A stretch of 64,000 bases of DNA from Peribacillus cavernae (GCF_003989135.1 NZ_RYZZ01000014.1:1-64000), one strand, 5' to 3'; positions 24,165 through 35,347 are shown, counted from the stretch's first letter. The notes: generated by a model not told the origin, from the letters alone. Made by a program: numbers and translations.

Positions 24165-25520
24165 CTATTGCTTAAGGATCTTTTTAACTTCCACTTTGTC
24201 GATTTTTAACCGGGTGCCGCCCTTTGAATCAACATAAAAGCCTACACCGAGTTTGTTGTTTTTCACATCGACCTCTGTTGATATTTTTGTGTACAAGTCA
24301 AGGTGGTCAATGTTTACGTTCACATGCTCTCCACCGTAACCGTAAACCTCCATACGAGAAGATACAGGGGTGGATTGCTTCTGTCGTACCCATGCTGATA
24401 CCTCATAGCGGCCATTCTCTACATTCGTAAGGTCTTGATGGATGTTTTGTTGATAAGGTTTGCTTGAGTAAATATCAGCGTAATATTTCCCCTCGAAAGG
24501 GCTATAATTTTCAATTCTCAGCTTGCTTGATTGTTCTTCTGGAACCCATTCTTTCCAATTCGTCATACTGTTTGTTTCAAAACTTCCATTTTTCAAGATG
24601 TTTGAACCGTACGTTACTTTTGGACTGTCCGTTACACTTGAATCATCCGTTGTGTTTGGAACGTCCGTTTTTGTTTGTGGAAAGTGAAAATTCACAATTT
24701 GTTCAATCATATTTTTTGCACCGAAATCATGGCCAACACCCGGCAGTCCTACAAACTGGTACGGTGTATTGTAACCGTACTTTTTAGATTCCGTTTGCAT
24801 GGCTTTAATCCAATTCTTCCCGCGTTCATAACGACCTGCTCCTTGTTGTTCGGTAATATCTCGATCGTCGTTATACGTTGGCTCATTTTCGTTGTCCAAT
24901 TCACCGACGGTTACGAAAGAAGGTACTTTCAGAAATTCAGCAGGGTTCATAGTGCCTACTTCGGATGAATATTTCAATCCTTGCCAATAATTCCTGTTGG
25001 CGTCAGGGAACGTGTACCATCCTGCTGCACTAACCGCAAGACGTTCAACTTTTTCTGGATAACGCATCATGAATCTATGGGCAAACTGCGCCCCGCCAGA
25101 CGAACCAGACAAGTTGATTTTGCTGACCTTAGAACCTGTTTGAGCCTTCGCATCATCAATAATACTTATTAGCTTTTTATCAGAACCTTGTTCCAGAGTT
25201 TGATAGTCAGGATATGTAGATTCGTCTAAAAGCGGGGATACAACGATAAATCCCATCTTTTTTGCGTAAGGTACGTAAAAGTTAACATGCTCATCTGCAT
25301 TTCTGCTGATGCCGTGCACAGATACCAAAATTGGGGTATTCGCGTTCACGTTTTCGGGTTTGTACATGTAATAGGTTGTCCCGTCTACCTTGTACTCTTC
25401 AACTCCTGGTAATAGAGTATCAGATTCAGAATTTGAACCAGCAGCATGTGCAAAAGTACCGCTTAATAGGCATCCGACAAGTAACACGGATAGAAATAAA
25501 ATTTGTTTTATATGTCTCAT
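24165..25520 (-). CDS. Secreted esterase/depolymerase with C-terminal beta-sandwich module
   Basis: A 451-residue exported protein. The signal peptide is residues 1-26 (cleavage near AHA-AG). An alpha/beta-hydrolase domain (about 30-275) follows, with oxyanion region SVHGISRN, nucleophile elbow SGSSGG and final His in GVGHDFG, like PHB-depolymerase/feruloyl-esterase enzymes. A Ser/Thr/Asp linker leads to a galactose-binding-like module (about 305-450, NILKNGSFETNSMTNWKEW) that probably binds carbohydrate. AGGAGG precedes ATG. It stands alone within the accessory region. The substrate is unknown. Confidence 0.8.
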   Translation of the reverse strand: MRHIKQILFLSVLLVGCLLSGTFAHAAGSNSESDTLLPGVEEYKVDGTTYYMYKPENVNANTPILVSVHGISRNADEHVNFYVPYAKKMGFIVVSPLLDESTYPDYQTLEQGSDKKLISIIDDAKAQTGSKVSKINLSGSSGGAQFAHRFMMRYPEKVERLAVSAAGWYTFPDANRNYWQGLKYSSEVGTMNPAEFLKVPSFVTVGELDNENEPTYNDDRDITEQQGAGRYERGKNWIKAMQTESKKYGYNTPYQFVGLPGVGHDFGAKNMIEQIVNFHFPQTKTDVPNTTDDSSVTDSPKVTYGSNILKNGSFETNSMTNWKEWVPEEQSSKLRIENYSPFEGKYYADIYSSKPYQQNIHQDLTNVENGRYEVSAWVRQKQSTPVSSRMEVYGYGGEHVNVNIDHLDLYTKISTEVDVKNNKLGVGFYVDSKGGTRLKIDKVEVKKILKQ

Positions 25521-25690
25521 TTTTCAACCTCCTAGTATTAGACTTCGACACATATATACAGTAAAAATGATACTTTATAATAATCTAGTATTAACAAAAG
25601 TTTGGAAACCCCTCATAAGCCCTAATCTGATCTAGGAAAGTAAGAGTAATATGTACTATACTGCTCAATGTACCAAGGAGGGCTGATATC

Positions 25691-25960
25691 ATGAAACAAA
25701 GCATTCAAAAGAATTCAAACTACAAGTCGTTAAAGAAGCCAGAGAGACTGGAAATAAGAGATTAGTGGCACGTAGATATGAACTGAATCCTAATATGGCG
25801 GGTCCGTTGGTGTAGTGAATATAAAAATGGCAAATATGGAGACGAGCCTGATCTTGATCCCAAACAAATATCAAAAGAAAATGAAAAGCTTAAAAATAAT
25901 ACTAGGCAAAAAGACCTTGTTATTGCGATCTTACGAGACCTCAAAGAGTTTTTACTAGAA
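25691..25960 (+). pseudogene. IS3-type OrfA (helix-turn-helix transposase) remnant
   Basis: SKEFKLQVVKEARETGNKR and LVARRYELNPNMA, then one frame over VRWCSEYKNGKYGDEP and KENEKLKNNTRQKDLVIAIL, are the HTH and leucine-zipper parts of IS3-family OrfA. There is a frameshift near 25800 and no start at its beginning. It breaks off near 25960. No IS ends were found. Confidence 0.6.
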
Positions 25961-26005
25961 GAAATTACCGGTGGCGCTTACAACTACGGCTATCGCAAGC
26001 GTCGA

Positions 26006-26200
26006 TTATCGATTTTCTCCAGCTCTTTCAACTGCGTGAACAGCAATGGACATAGGTTCACTTAAAGCGGCAATTTTAAGGGGTAAATCATCGGGGATTT
26101 CCCTTACAAAAACTGCCTTGGTTTTCACATATTCAGCCATCCCTCCGTCAAAATGTAAGCCTATCACTTGGTTGTTTTCACAGATTGACTGCCGGCTCAA
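26006..26200 (-). pseudogene. Zinc-type alcohol dehydrogenase, internal fragment
   Basis: The minus strand encodes HFDGGMAEYVKTKAVFVREIP and AALSEPMSIAVHAVERAG, a piece of a medium-chain sorbitol/threonine-dehydrogenase-like enzyme around its structural-zinc exit and EP motif. Both ends are missing. It abuts the IS3 remnant. Confidence 0.65.
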
Positions 26201-26290
26201 TAGTCACTATTACGGAGTAAATCGGAAAGCGCCTCCAAAGGTGCTTTCTTTTGATACCCGAAAACTTTCATTCTTTATGTTTTCAAGAAC

Positions 26291-26320
26291 AAAATTAAAC
26301 GACTTTATTATTTCTATACA
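26291..26320 (-). repeat. C-type Tn7-like terminus, left-facing
   Basis: AAAATTAAACGACTTTATTA continuing TTTCTATACA is nearly the same as 9255-9282. Read from the other strand it begins TGTATAGAAATAATAAAG, again TGT with AATAAAG at 18. Confidence 0.55.
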
Positions 26321-26448
26321 GCAGGGCCCCTACCTCTAAGGGTAATGAAGGTAGGGGATATATGGAACTTTTATCAATTTAGAAATCAGTCATGCTGCTG
26401 GAAGATGGTTTTGTATTTCTTTCAATTGAGTCGGACCTCCCTGGAAAG

Positions 26449-28380
<1,932 letters not shown>

Positions 28381-28382
28381 CT

Positions 28383-28477
28383 AACTTCCCCACGCTGGTA
28401 TGAACCAGATCAGGTCCCGAGGGTCAAGAAACTTCAACGTGTTTCTCTCTCAGCCCAACTGATTGGACACCCCTAGT
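28383..28477 (-). ncRNA. TPP riboswitch (THI element) of thiC
   Basis: On the minus strand ACTAGGGGTGTCC, GGGCTGAGA, GACCCTCGGGACCTGATCTGG and CATACCAGCGTGGGGAAGT appear in the order of the conserved THI box. Thiamin pyrophosphate binding should favour the terminator and shut off thiC. Confidence 0.95.
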
Positions 28478-28599
28478 TATTTCTATTCAATTATATTTAC
28501 ATTATATATGAACTTCGGGTAAAAAAGGAATAGCTAATTTAATTAAAGTGATTGAATAATTTGGAATCTTGTGTTAACTTTATTTCATAATTCAATTAT

Positions 28600-28693
28600 C
28601 ACTAGGGGATCCCATGTTATTATGGGCTGAGAATAAAGTAGTGACTTTTAAACCCTTATAACCTGAACAGGTTCGAACCTGCGGAGGGAAGTG
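28600..28693 (+). ncRNA. TPP riboswitch of tenI-thiOSGF
   Basis: ACTAGGGGATCCC, GGGCTGAGA, ACCCTTATAACCTGAACAGG and AACCTGCGGAGGGAAGT match the THI box on the plus strand, about 120 bp from the divergent copy. A terminator hairpin follows. Confidence 0.95.
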
Positions 28694-28734
28694 GCTCACA
28701 TTGTTTATTTGTGCTTACTTTTCGTACAAATTAC

Positions 28735-28768
28735 AAACCACTTTCCAGTTTCGGAGAGTGGTTTTTCT
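28735..28768 (+). terminator. Regulated terminator of the tenI leader
   Basis: AACCACTTTCC pairs with GGAGAGTGGTT and is followed by TTTCTTTT, ahead of the tenI ribosome site. Confidence 0.8.
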
Positions 28769-28804
28769 TTTGGACTTTTCATTTTCAGGAAGAGGAGGCG
28801 GCCA

Positions 28805-29425
28805 ATGAAATTAATTGCGATCACCGATGATTCGCATTCTGTTCAAGATCTGGCTTCGATGATTATTTCAATCAGAAATAGTGTCGATTACGTACATATT
28901 CGCGAGAAAACAAAAAGTGGCCGGCAATTGCTTTCACTGATTCAGCTTTTAGAAGAAGGAGGTGTCCAAAAAGAAAAAATCGTCATAAACGATCGGTTGG
29001 ATGCAGCATTGCTCATGAATATCCCCCATATTCACTTGCCTGCACACGGCTTTCCTGTCAAAGATGTAAGAGAGTGTTTTCCTTATTTGAAGATTGGACG
29101 TTCTGTCCACTCCGTCGAGGAAGCCAGGCAGGCCGAAAGCGATGGAGCGAATTATGTATTATATGGCCACTGTTTTGAGACGAACAGCAAAAAGGGCAAG
29201 CCTGCCAATGGATTGAATAAAATTATAGATTTAAAAAGGGACCTTAGAATTCCGGTTTATGCAATCGGAGGGATAACAACAGAGCGGGTAAAAACGTTGC
29301 AACAAACCAATGCAGATGGAATTGCTGTGATGTCGGGAATTTTTTCTTCAAAAAATCCATTAGTTTCAGCACGGCTATACTATGAAACTTGTAAGGAGGT
29401 AAACGATGAAAAAAACCAAATTTGA
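28805..29425 (+). CDS. tenI: Thiazole tautomerase TenI
   Basis: Aromatises the thiazole phosphate made by ThiG. It has 206 residues and a ThiE-like TIM barrel, but with the TenI catalytic histidine in VLYGHCFET, and the phosphate loops AIGGITTERV and IAVMSGIF. ATG 28805 with GAGGAGG ahead gives MKLIAITDD, the family start; the longer frame from 28691 is riboswitch and terminator sequence. The last 20 bases overlap thiO. It is annotated as TenI rather than ThiE because of the histidine and operon. Confidence 0.9.
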   Translation: MKLIAITDDSHSVQDLASMIISIRNSVDYVHIREKTKSGRQLLSLIQLLEEGGVQKEKIVINDRLDAALLMNIPHIHLPAHGFPVKDVRECFPYLKIGRSVHSVEEARQAESDGANYVLYGHCFETNSKKGKPANGLNKIIDLKRDLRIPVYAIGGITTERVKTLQQTNADGIAVMSGIFSSKNPLVSARLYYETCKEVNDEKNQI

Positions 29426-30521
29426 TGTAGTAGTCATTGGCGGTGGCATTATTGGATGCTCAATTGCCTATTATTTAGCCAAAGAAAAGATAGACGTTGC
29501 CGTATTGGAAAGCCGGCAAATTGGAAGCAGGGCAACCAGTGCCGCTGCCGGAATGCTTGGTGCCCATTCAGAAACCGATAATGACCATGAAATATTTTAT
29601 CCTTTTGCAAGGAGCAGTCAACTGGAATATCCCAGGCTTCAGGAAGAAATCAAGGAGCTTAGTGGAATCGACATCGAAATGCAACAGGGCGGCATTTTTA
29701 AGCTCGTCTATTCCGAATCTGAAAAAAATCAGCTAAAGTCAGCTCTTTCCTTGCCTACTGTTGAATGGTACGAGGCTGAAGAGGTAAGAAAACAGGAAGC
29801 GACTGTATCCCCAGATATTATCGGGGCTGCATATATTCGGGACGATGTACACGTATTGCCTGCTTCTGTATGCCGCGGCTTTAGTAAAAGCGCTCAAACG
29901 CTGGGTGCAACCATTCTGGAATATACGCATGTATTGGATATCCAGAAGAAAGACAGCACTTATGTAACAAAAACAACCTCAGGAAACTTGGAATCACAAT
30001 TAGTCGTAGTGGCAAATGGTGTGTGGAGCAGCTCTTTTTTCACCCAGCTTGGTTTACAACACCAGCTTGTTCCTGTCAAAGGGGAGTGCCTGTCCGTTTA
30101 TGATGAAAGGATCACACTGAAACATACGTTATTCCATGATCATTGCTACATCGTTACAAGAAATGATGGCAGGCTCGTCATCGGGGCGACCATGGTTGAA
30201 GATGACTGGAGTGAAAATCCAACTCTGGCAGGGATAGAATCACTGATTGCAAAGGCGAAGACCATGCTACCTGCTGTTACCGGGATGAAGGTCGAATCTT
30301 TCTGGGCAGGTCTTCGCCCGCAGACATTAGACCAGAACCCTTTTATCGGGCATCACCCTGACCAGGAGGGAATTTTATTTGCAACCGGACATTTTCGGAA
30401 CGGAATTCTGCTTGCTCCAGCGACCGGGCAAATGATTCGGGATCTTATTCTAAAAAAGGAAGTAAAAAAAGAATGGGTGGAGGCATTCAAGGTTGACCGA
30501 GGCATGCATGCACTTGTATAG
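29406..30521 (+). CDS. thiO: Glycine oxidase ThiO
   Basis: An FAD enzyme that oxidises glycine to the iminoglyoxylate used in thiazole synthesis. It has 371 residues. The N-terminal Rossmann motif is VVIGGGIIGCSIAYYLA, the second FAD region is SRATSAAAGMLGAH, and the C-terminal substrate/FAD part is WAGLRPQTLDQNPFIG and GHFRNGILLAPATG. GGAGG precedes ATG 29406. Lies between tenI (overlap) and thiS. Confidence 0.95.
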   Translation: MKKTKFDVVVIGGGIIGCSIAYYLAKEKIDVAVLESRQIGSRATSAAAGMLGAHSETDNDHEIFYPFARSSQLEYPRLQEEIKELSGIDIEMQQGGIFKLVYSESEKNQLKSALSLPTVEWYEAEEVRKQEATVSPDIIGAAYIRDDVHVLPASVCRGFSKSAQTLGATILEYTHVLDIQKKDSTYVTKTTSGNLESQLVVVANGVWSSSFFTQLGLQHQLVPVKGECLSVYDERITLKHTLFHDHCYIVTRNDGRLVIGATMVEDDWSENPTLAGIESLIAKAKTMLPAVTGMKVESFWAGLRPQTLDQNPFIGHHPDQEGILFATGHFRNGILLAPATGQMIRDLILKKEVKKEWVEAFKVDRGMHALV

Positions 30522-30536
30522 GGAGGTGATAACCAA

Positions 30537-30740
30537 GTGACCATTCAATTAAACGGAAAAAAAGTAAACCTGCCGGGAGAAATATCCTCGATCAGGGAGT
30601 TACTTGCGTTTTACAAGTTGGAAAATCAGATTCTTGTGGTGGAATTGAACAAGGAGATTGCGTATAAAGAACAATATTCTACACAGCTTTTATCAGATGG
30701 AGATATGGTTGAAATCGTTCATTTTGTAGGAGGAGGATGA
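30537..30740 (+). CDS. thiS: Sulfur carrier protein ThiS
   Basis: A 67-residue beta-grasp protein ending in GG (HFVGGG). Its C-terminus is adenylated by ThiF and carries sulfur as thiocarboxylate. The start is GTG 30537 with GGGAGGTGAT ahead. The stop overlaps the thiG ribosome site. Confidence 0.95.
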   Translation: MTIQLNGKKVNLPGEISSIRELLAFYKLENQILVVELNKEIAYKEQYSTQLLSDGDMVEIVHFVGGG

Positions 30741-30742
30741 CC

Positions 30743-31510
30743 ATGCTAACAATAGCCAATCAAACGTTTAACTCCAGGCTTTTGCTTGGAACAGGCAAAT
30801 ATTCATCATTTGAAATTCAGAAGCAAGCGGTTGAAGGATCAGGAGCTGAAATCCTGACCTTTGCGGTTAGGAGAATGAACATTTTCGAACCATCGCAGCC
30901 GAACTTTCTGGAGCAACTGGATTTGTCCAAATATACATTACTGCCTAATACTGCCGGAGCCAAAACGGCTGAAGAAGCGGTGAGAATTGCTAAGCTGGCT
31001 AAAGCTTCAGGCTTATGCGACATGATTAAAGTCGAGGTAATCGGCTGCGACAAATCGCTCTTGCCTGATCCAATTGAAACGTTGAAAGCCTCTGAAATGT
31101 TATTGAAGGAAGGATTTATCGTATTGCCATATACGTCCGATGATGTCGTCCTGGCAAAACGTCTGGAACAGCTCGGCGTACACGCGATTATGCCGGGTGC
31201 CTCGCCGATTGGTTCCGGAAAAGGAATCGTAAACCCCTTAAACCTAAAGCTGATTATCGAACAAGCATCCGTCCCAGTTATTGTTGATGCCGGCATTGGT
31301 TCTCCCAAGGATGCAGCTTATGCGATGGAGCTTGGAGCTGACAGTGTTTTACTGAATAGCGCTGTTTCCGGGGCAAAAGATCCAGTAAAAATGGCTCTGG
31401 CCATGAAGCTTGCAGTTGAAGCAGGGCAGCTTGGTTTTGAAGCGGGAAGAATCACTGAAAAAAATTATGCGGAAGCGAGCAGCCCGTTAACAGGGATGGT
31501 GACTTCTTGA
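30743..31510 (+). CDS. thiG: Thiazole synthase ThiG
   Basis: Combines deoxyxylulose-5-phosphate, iminoglycine and ThiS sulfur into the thiazole. It has 255 residues. The Schiff-base lysine lies in MIKVEVIG near residue 95, with the start LLLGTGKY and phosphate loops IVDAGIGSP and [14 protein letters not shown] 30743 (MLTIANQ) is chosen over ATG 30737 because GGAGGAGG lies 7 bases ahead of it. Confidence 0.96.
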   Translation: MLTIANQTFNSRLLLGTGKYSSFEIQKQAVEGSGAEILTFAVRRMNIFEPSQPNFLEQLDLSKYTLLPNTAGAKTAEEAVRIAKLAKASGLCDMIKVEVIGCDKSLLPDPIETLKASEMLLKEGFIVLPYTSDDVVLAKRLEQLGVHAIMPGASPIGSGKGIVNPLNLKLIIEQASVPVIVDAGIGSPKDAAYAMELGADSVLLNSAVSGAKDPVKMALAMKLAVEAGQLGFEAGRITEKNYAEASSPLTGMVTS

Positions 31511-32514
31511 AAGGCCGGTACGCAAAGCAGGAATTATTTTTAGGGAAAGAAGGGCAATCAAGATTGCAACATGCCCACGCGATTATTATCGGTGCGGGGG
31601 CACTTGGATCTGCAAGTGCTGAGATGCTTGCAAGAGCAGGAGTCGGCAATATCACGATTGTGGATCGCGATTATGTGGAGTGGAGCAATTTACAACGGCA
31701 GCAGCTATATTCAGAGGAAGATGCAAAAAAGAAACTGCCTAAGGCAATTGCCGCTAAAACACGCCTCGAGCAATTAAATAGCGAGATAAAGATAAATAGT
31801 ATTATAGCTGATATCAATGGGCTGAATATTGAAGAACTATTAAAAGATATATCGGTAATCATCGATGCCACTGATAACTTTGAAACTAGATTGGCAGTCA
31901 ATGATGCGGCAGTAAAGCATAACATCCCATTTATTTTTGGCGCGTGTGTAGCAAGCTACGGACTGACTTTTCCGATTATTCCCGAAAAAACTCCCTGTCT
32001 GCATTGCCTGTTGAATCATTTGCCCGCCGAAGGGATGACCTGTGATACGGTCGGTGTGATAAGTCCGATCGTCCAGATTATTGCCGCTTTTCAGGTCACA
32101 AACGTCTTACAGCTTCTGACCGGGCAAGAGCTTTTGCCCATCATCCAATCCTTTGATATCTGGAAAAACGAAAAGGCTGAAATAAATATACAGGGACTCA
32201 AGAATAATGATTGCCCGACATGCGGCGAGCAAGCGACTTTTCCTTATTTGTCGTTCGAAAACCAAACAAAAGCAGATGTTTTATGCGGCAGAGACGCCAT
32301 TCAACTTCGACCGGGAACTTCCCGCCTAATTCAGCTTGAGAGTTTATCCGAACACTTAAAAGGGTCAGTAAGTCATATTGTTTTAAATCCTTACTTGCTT
32401 TCGTGCTCTTTTGAAGAGTATCGAATTGTCCTGTTTAAAGATGGCCGTGCTATCATCCACGGTACCAATGAACCTTCAAAAGCGAGGGCAATCTATAATA
32501 GAATCATTCAATGA
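31507..32514 (+). CDS. thiF: ThiS adenylyltransferase ThiF
   Basis: E1-like enzyme that activates the ThiS C-terminus with ATP. It has 335 residues. The nucleotide-binding loop is [16 protein letters not shown]-x-x-x-Q appears in SNLQRQQLY, the DATDNFETR loop is intact, and zinc cysteines are at CLHC and CPTCG. A C-terminal extension of about 70 residues resembles a rhodanese-like tail, which is longer than minimal ThiF. The TTG start overlaps the thiG stop by 4 bases. It ends the operon; thiD and tenA, present in the B. subtilis cluster, are absent. Confidence 0.92.
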   Translation: MKGRYAKQELFLGKEGQSRLQHAHAIIIGAGALGSASAEMLARAGVGNITIVDRDYVEWSNLQRQQLYSEEDAKKKLPKAIAAKTRLEQLNSEIKINSIIADINGLNIEELLKDISVIIDATDNFETRLAVNDAAVKHNIPFIFGACVASYGLTFPIIPEKTPCLHCLLNHLPAEGMTCDTVGVISPIVQIIAAFQVTNVLQLLTGQELLPIIQSFDIWKNEKAEINIQGLKNNDCPTCGEQATFPYLSFENQTKADVLCGRDAIQLRPGTSRLIQLESLSEHLKGSVSHIVLNPYLLSCSFEEYRIVLFKDGRAIIHGTNEPSKARAIYNRIIQ

Positions 32515-32598
32515 TCGATAATTAGGTCAATTAGCTGACGAATATTATCTTTCAATCGAAACGATCAAAAGATTGTTTATTCTAATGAATAAGAAGGG

Positions 32599-32639
32599 AG
32601 CACTGATGATCTTAAGAGTCGATCTTCAGTGCTTTTTTA
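32599..32639 (+). terminator. Terminator of the thiamin operon
   Basis: AGCACTGATGATC pairs with CGATCTTCAGTGCT with a small bulge and T6 follows. Confidence 0.8.
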
Positions 32640-32783
32640 TGTCGAGATTGTTTCTTATACTAGAAGACAACTATTTGTAACATAAACTAACGGTATATAA
32701 TTTCACTATCTTGCTTTTATAGTATCTAAACCGTACATTCCTGCTAATTGACGGTATACTATCAGTGGAAGGGGATGATGAGC

Positions 32784-33398
32784 ATGGATATGGATCGTGA
32801 GTATACGCAGGATTTTGTAACAGACGAAAAGTGGCAAGCGATTATAAATAATGACGCCTCTTATAATGGACAATTTTACTATGCGGTAAAAACGACAGGC
32901 ATTTTTTGCAGGCCGTCATGCAAATCCCGCGCTCCGAAAAGAGAGAACGTACGAATCTTTAAGTGTGCAGACCAGGCACTTGCAGCGAATTATCGTCCTT
33001 GCAAACGTTGTAAGCCTACAAGGGAAAAGTTGCCGGATAGTGAATGGATAGCTCATGTTACACAGTATATTGACAAGAATTACATGGAAAAGCTTAACCT
33101 CGATCTATTAGCTGAAATTAGTCATGGAAGCCCTTATCATATGCATCGTATTTTCAAGAAAGTAAAGGGCATTACTCCTGTTGAATTTATACAGCAAGTA
33201 AGAATAAAAGAAGCCATAAAGTTTTTGATTGATACAGAAAAAGGGGTATCCGAGATTGCATTAGCTGTAGGCATCCCCAATACTTCATACTTTATAACAT
33301 TGTTCAAAAAGAAAACTGGAGTAACACCAGCCGAATACCGTAAGTTAAATAAAAAGAAGTACAAAATGGAGGGATTACGCCATGGAATACAAGAATGA
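32784..33398 (+). CDS. adaA: AdaA methylphosphotriester-DNA methyltransferase/activator
   Basis: Takes a methyl group from DNA phosphotriesters onto a zinc-bound cysteine and then activates ada transcription. It has 204 residues. The four zinc cysteines are in IFCRPSCKSRAPKRENV and CKRC, and two AraC helix-turn-helices follow (KLNLDLLAEISHGSPYHMHR; KGVSEIALAVGIPNTSYF). ATG 32784 is chosen since GGAAGGGG lies 9 bases ahead; upstream in-frame ATGs overlap that site. It overlaps adaB by 17 bases. Confidence 0.93.
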   Translation: MDMDREYTQDFVTDEKWQAIINNDASYNGQFYYAVKTTGIFCRPSCKSRAPKRENVRIFKCADQALAANYRPCKRCKPTREKLPDSEWIAHVTQYIDKNYMEKLNLDLLAEISHGSPYHMHRIFKKVKGITPVEFIQQVRIKEAIKFLIDTEKGVSEIALAVGIPNTSYFITLFKKKTGVTPAEYRKLNKKKYKMEGLRHGIQE

Positions 33399-33915
33399 AA
33401 GCATATATTGGATGTTGCTAAAGCATGAAGATTGGAATATGTATATAGCTGCTACAGAAAAAGGACTTTGCTATGTTGGTTCGAAGACTATGCCGTTTGA
33501 AGAACTATCTGACTGGGTGGCAAGGAAATTTCCAGGATTTGAGCTTGTGGAAGATAAGGACAAGCTAGAACCCTATTCGATTCAACTTATTGAATATTTA
33601 GAAGGAAGACGCCAGGATTTCACGATTCCTTTTGATTATAAAGGTACTCCATTCCAGCAGGCAGTATGGGAAGCATTATGTAAAATTCCATATGGAAAAA
33701 CTCAATCGTATTCCGACATTGCAACCCGAATTAATAAACCGGCCTCTGTACGTGCGGTAGGGACGGCAATTGGGGCAAATCGTGTGCTAATTACAGTGCC
33801 TTGTCACCGGGTTATAGGGAAAAATGGTTCTCTTACGGGATACAGGGGAGGATTGGAAATGAAGACGAAACTGCTTGATTTGGAAAGAGCGGGGGCACTC
33901 ACCAACAGTAAGTAA
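33382..33915 (+). CDS. adaB: AdaB O6-methylguanine-DNA methyltransferase
   Basis: Suicide repair protein that removes O6-methylguanine. It has 177 residues. The acceptor cysteine is in VPCHRVIGKNG near residue 140. The DNA-binding helix SVRAVGTAIGANR and the YRGGLEMKTKLL helix are intact. It is translationally coupled to adaA by overlap, so both repair activities are made together under alkylation stress. Confidence 0.94.
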   Translation: MEYKNESIYWMLLKHEDWNMYIAATEKGLCYVGSKTMPFEELSDWVARKFPGFELVEDKDKLEPYSIQLIEYLEGRRQDFTIPFDYKGTPFQQAVWEALCKIPYGKTQSYSDIATRINKPASVRAVGTAIGANRVLITVPCHRVIGKNGSLTGYRGGLEMKTKLLDLERAGALTNSK

Positions 33916-34186
33916 TATTTACAATTTGCGTTCACTTAAATCTGCTTACTTACAAGCTAAATATTATGTGTATTGGTAAAAGGGGTGATAATAATTCATG
34001 GATGATAAACCGTTGAAACTCTAGTAAACAATAGCCTGGTTTTAAAGAAAAGTCACACTTTATGAAAAATATACAATTAATTAATGAAATACCAAAAAGA
34101 CTACATATTTCCTTCATGTTCCAAATGTAGAATAAATCCGTAGATTACTATTTCTACAGTAAAAAAATCGAATGGAGGAATACAAA

Positions 34187-34630
34187 ATGTTCCATGTGAA
34201 AGAAAAGAAGTTCTTATTTTCGGTATTTTTTGTTCTGTCAATGTTGTTAGCCACTGTTCTCCCGCAAATGTATACTTCCGAAGAAACCGCCCAAGCAGCT
34301 AGTTCTTATGATGCCACATTGACATTTCCGAGCAGCCAATATCCTTACACAGCCGATCATATTCGCGATGCTATAGCGTCCGGTCACTCTTCCGTTTGTA
34401 CGATTGACCGCGATGGTGCTGACCAAAACCGAGAGGAATCACTTCGCGGGATACCTACAAAACCGGGATACGATCGTGATGAGTGGCCAATGGCTATGTG
34501 TGAAGAAGGCGGAGCAGGTGCAGATGTTCGTTACGTTCCTTCCTCTGACAATCGTGGTTCTGGGGCATGGGTTGGAAATCAACTTTCTAAATATCCAGAC
34601 GGAACACGTGTTAAATTTTACGTATATTAA
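34187..34630 (+). CDS. Secreted DNase of the NucA/NucB family
   Basis: A 147-residue exported nuclease. The hydrophobic signal covers about residues 9-27. The mature domain has the family core [10 protein letters not shown]-type sequence ([17 protein letters not shown]), [16 protein letters not shown] and [14 protein letters not shown]. NucA cuts DNA during competence and NucB degrades DNA during sporulation. ATG 34187 with GGAGG 8 bases ahead is chosen over an in-frame ATG that contains this site. The inhibitor comJ follows, pointing to the NucA/Nin arrangement. Confidence 0.92.
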   Translation: MFHVKEKKFLFSVFFVLSMLLATVLPQMYTSEETAQAASSYDATLTFPSSQYPYTADHIRDAIASGHSSVCTIDRDGADQNREESLRGIPTKPGYDRDEWPMAMCEEGGAGADVRYVPSSDNRGSGAWVGNQLSKYPDGTRVKFYVY

Positions 34631-34637
34631 ATGAAAC

Positions 34638-34668
34638 GCAAAAAGCCCATTTGGGCTTTTTGCTTTAT
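34638..34668 (+). terminator. Terminator between nuclease and comJ
   Basis: GCAAAAAGCCCA pairs with TGGGCTTTTTGC, followed by TTT. Leaky read-through could set the nuclease-to-inhibitor ratio. Confidence 0.75.
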
Positions 34669-34705
34669 AATAATGAGGAATTCTAATTTGGGGAGGATGG
34701 ATAGT

Positions 34706-35197
34706 ATGAAAAAGTTTCCTGAGGGAGAGTTACATATATCATATTCACAAATTACTGTGTTTAATAAAGGTCTTGAAAATCCTTATTCTGATTGGACAGA
34801 CAAACATATTAATCAGGGCTTTGTGTGGAGAGAAGGCACTGTGTCTTTTGGAACACTTTCAGACTCGCTCTGTAAAATCGAAGTGATTCTTGGTGGTGAA
34901 ATCACTGCGAGTGCAGAAGCGATTCGATCTATTGTCGTCCCGTTTACAACCGCTGATACCGGCATCACGATATCAAGTATCCTTTCAAAAGAGTACAATT
35001 TTGTTATCCCGGCTGGATCTTATGAACTCTTGTTTGAAGCGTTCCCGCTCGAGCCCCCTAGTGAAAACGATTTCTTCAAAGTACAATATAGTTTTACGTT
35101 TGCAGAATCAAAAAGTCCTAAAGCCCGCATTCTTAAACACGATGGTGACTTACTTTCTCCTGAGACATTATTGATGACTGGAGAAGCTGCTGTGTGA
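34706..35197 (+). CDS. comJ: Competence protein ComJ (nuclease inhibitor Nin)
   Basis: A 163-residue cytosolic inhibitor of the competence nuclease. LHISYSQITVFNKG, DWTDKHINQGF, VPFTTADTGITISSILSK and IPAGSYELLFEAFPL match the ComJ/Nin layout. B. subtilis Nin is about 132 residues, so this protein has a longer C-terminus. ATG 34706 with GGGAGG ahead is used; a longer frame from 34631 is the terminator hairpin. Confidence 0.85.
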   Translation: MKKFPEGELHISYSQITVFNKGLENPYSDWTDKHINQGFVWREGTVSFGTLSDSLCKIEVILGGEITASAEAIRSIVVPFTTADTGITISSILSKEYNFVIPAGSYELLFEAFPLEPPSENDFFKVQYSFTFAESKSPKARILKHDGDLLSPETLLMTGEAAV

Positions 35198-35310
35198 TCT
35201 GTATGAAATCTCAAACGGTTGTTTCTCACCTTAGTTCCTCAGTTAGATTCGTATCCAAAGTTATCATATAATTTTTATTGGAGCGAGTAACGAACATTAG
35301 CTACATTTTA

Positions 35311-35347
35311 GACACTTTGCAAAAAGGATCTAAGGTGTGGCTTTTTT
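35311..35347 (+). terminator. Terminator after comJ
   Basis: ACACTTT pairs with AAGGTGT across a 13-nt loop, then CTTTTTTA. The stretch 35198-35425 holds no gene. Confidence 0.5.

Larger units (their letters stand above)
17497..26320. mobile_element. Possible third Tn7-like island (C-type ends)
   Basis: TATTGAGTGACAATAAAG at 17497 faces right and CTTTATTATTTCTATACA at 26303-26320 faces left, both with a GTCGTTTAA core. The first terminus has lost the TGT (reads TAT). Between them lie an IS1634-type relic, regulator and acetyltransferase remnants, a Vga-type ABC-F gene and a secreted esterase. No tns genes are present and flanking bases (TCTTA and GCAGG) differ. Pairing of these ends is inference. 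Confidence 0.4.

Noticed and set aside
26046-26339. Plus-strand 97-codon frame near the C-type end
   Set aside because: It is the antisense of the alcohol dehydrogenase fragment and runs into the transposon end.
28691-28804. N-terminal extension of TenI from 28691
   Set aside because: This part is the end of the TPP aptamer and the terminator; the ATG at 28805 has the ribosome site.
34631-34705. N-terminal extension of ComJ from 34631
   Set aside because: It encodes only the terminator hairpin; ATG 34706 has GGGAGG ahead.
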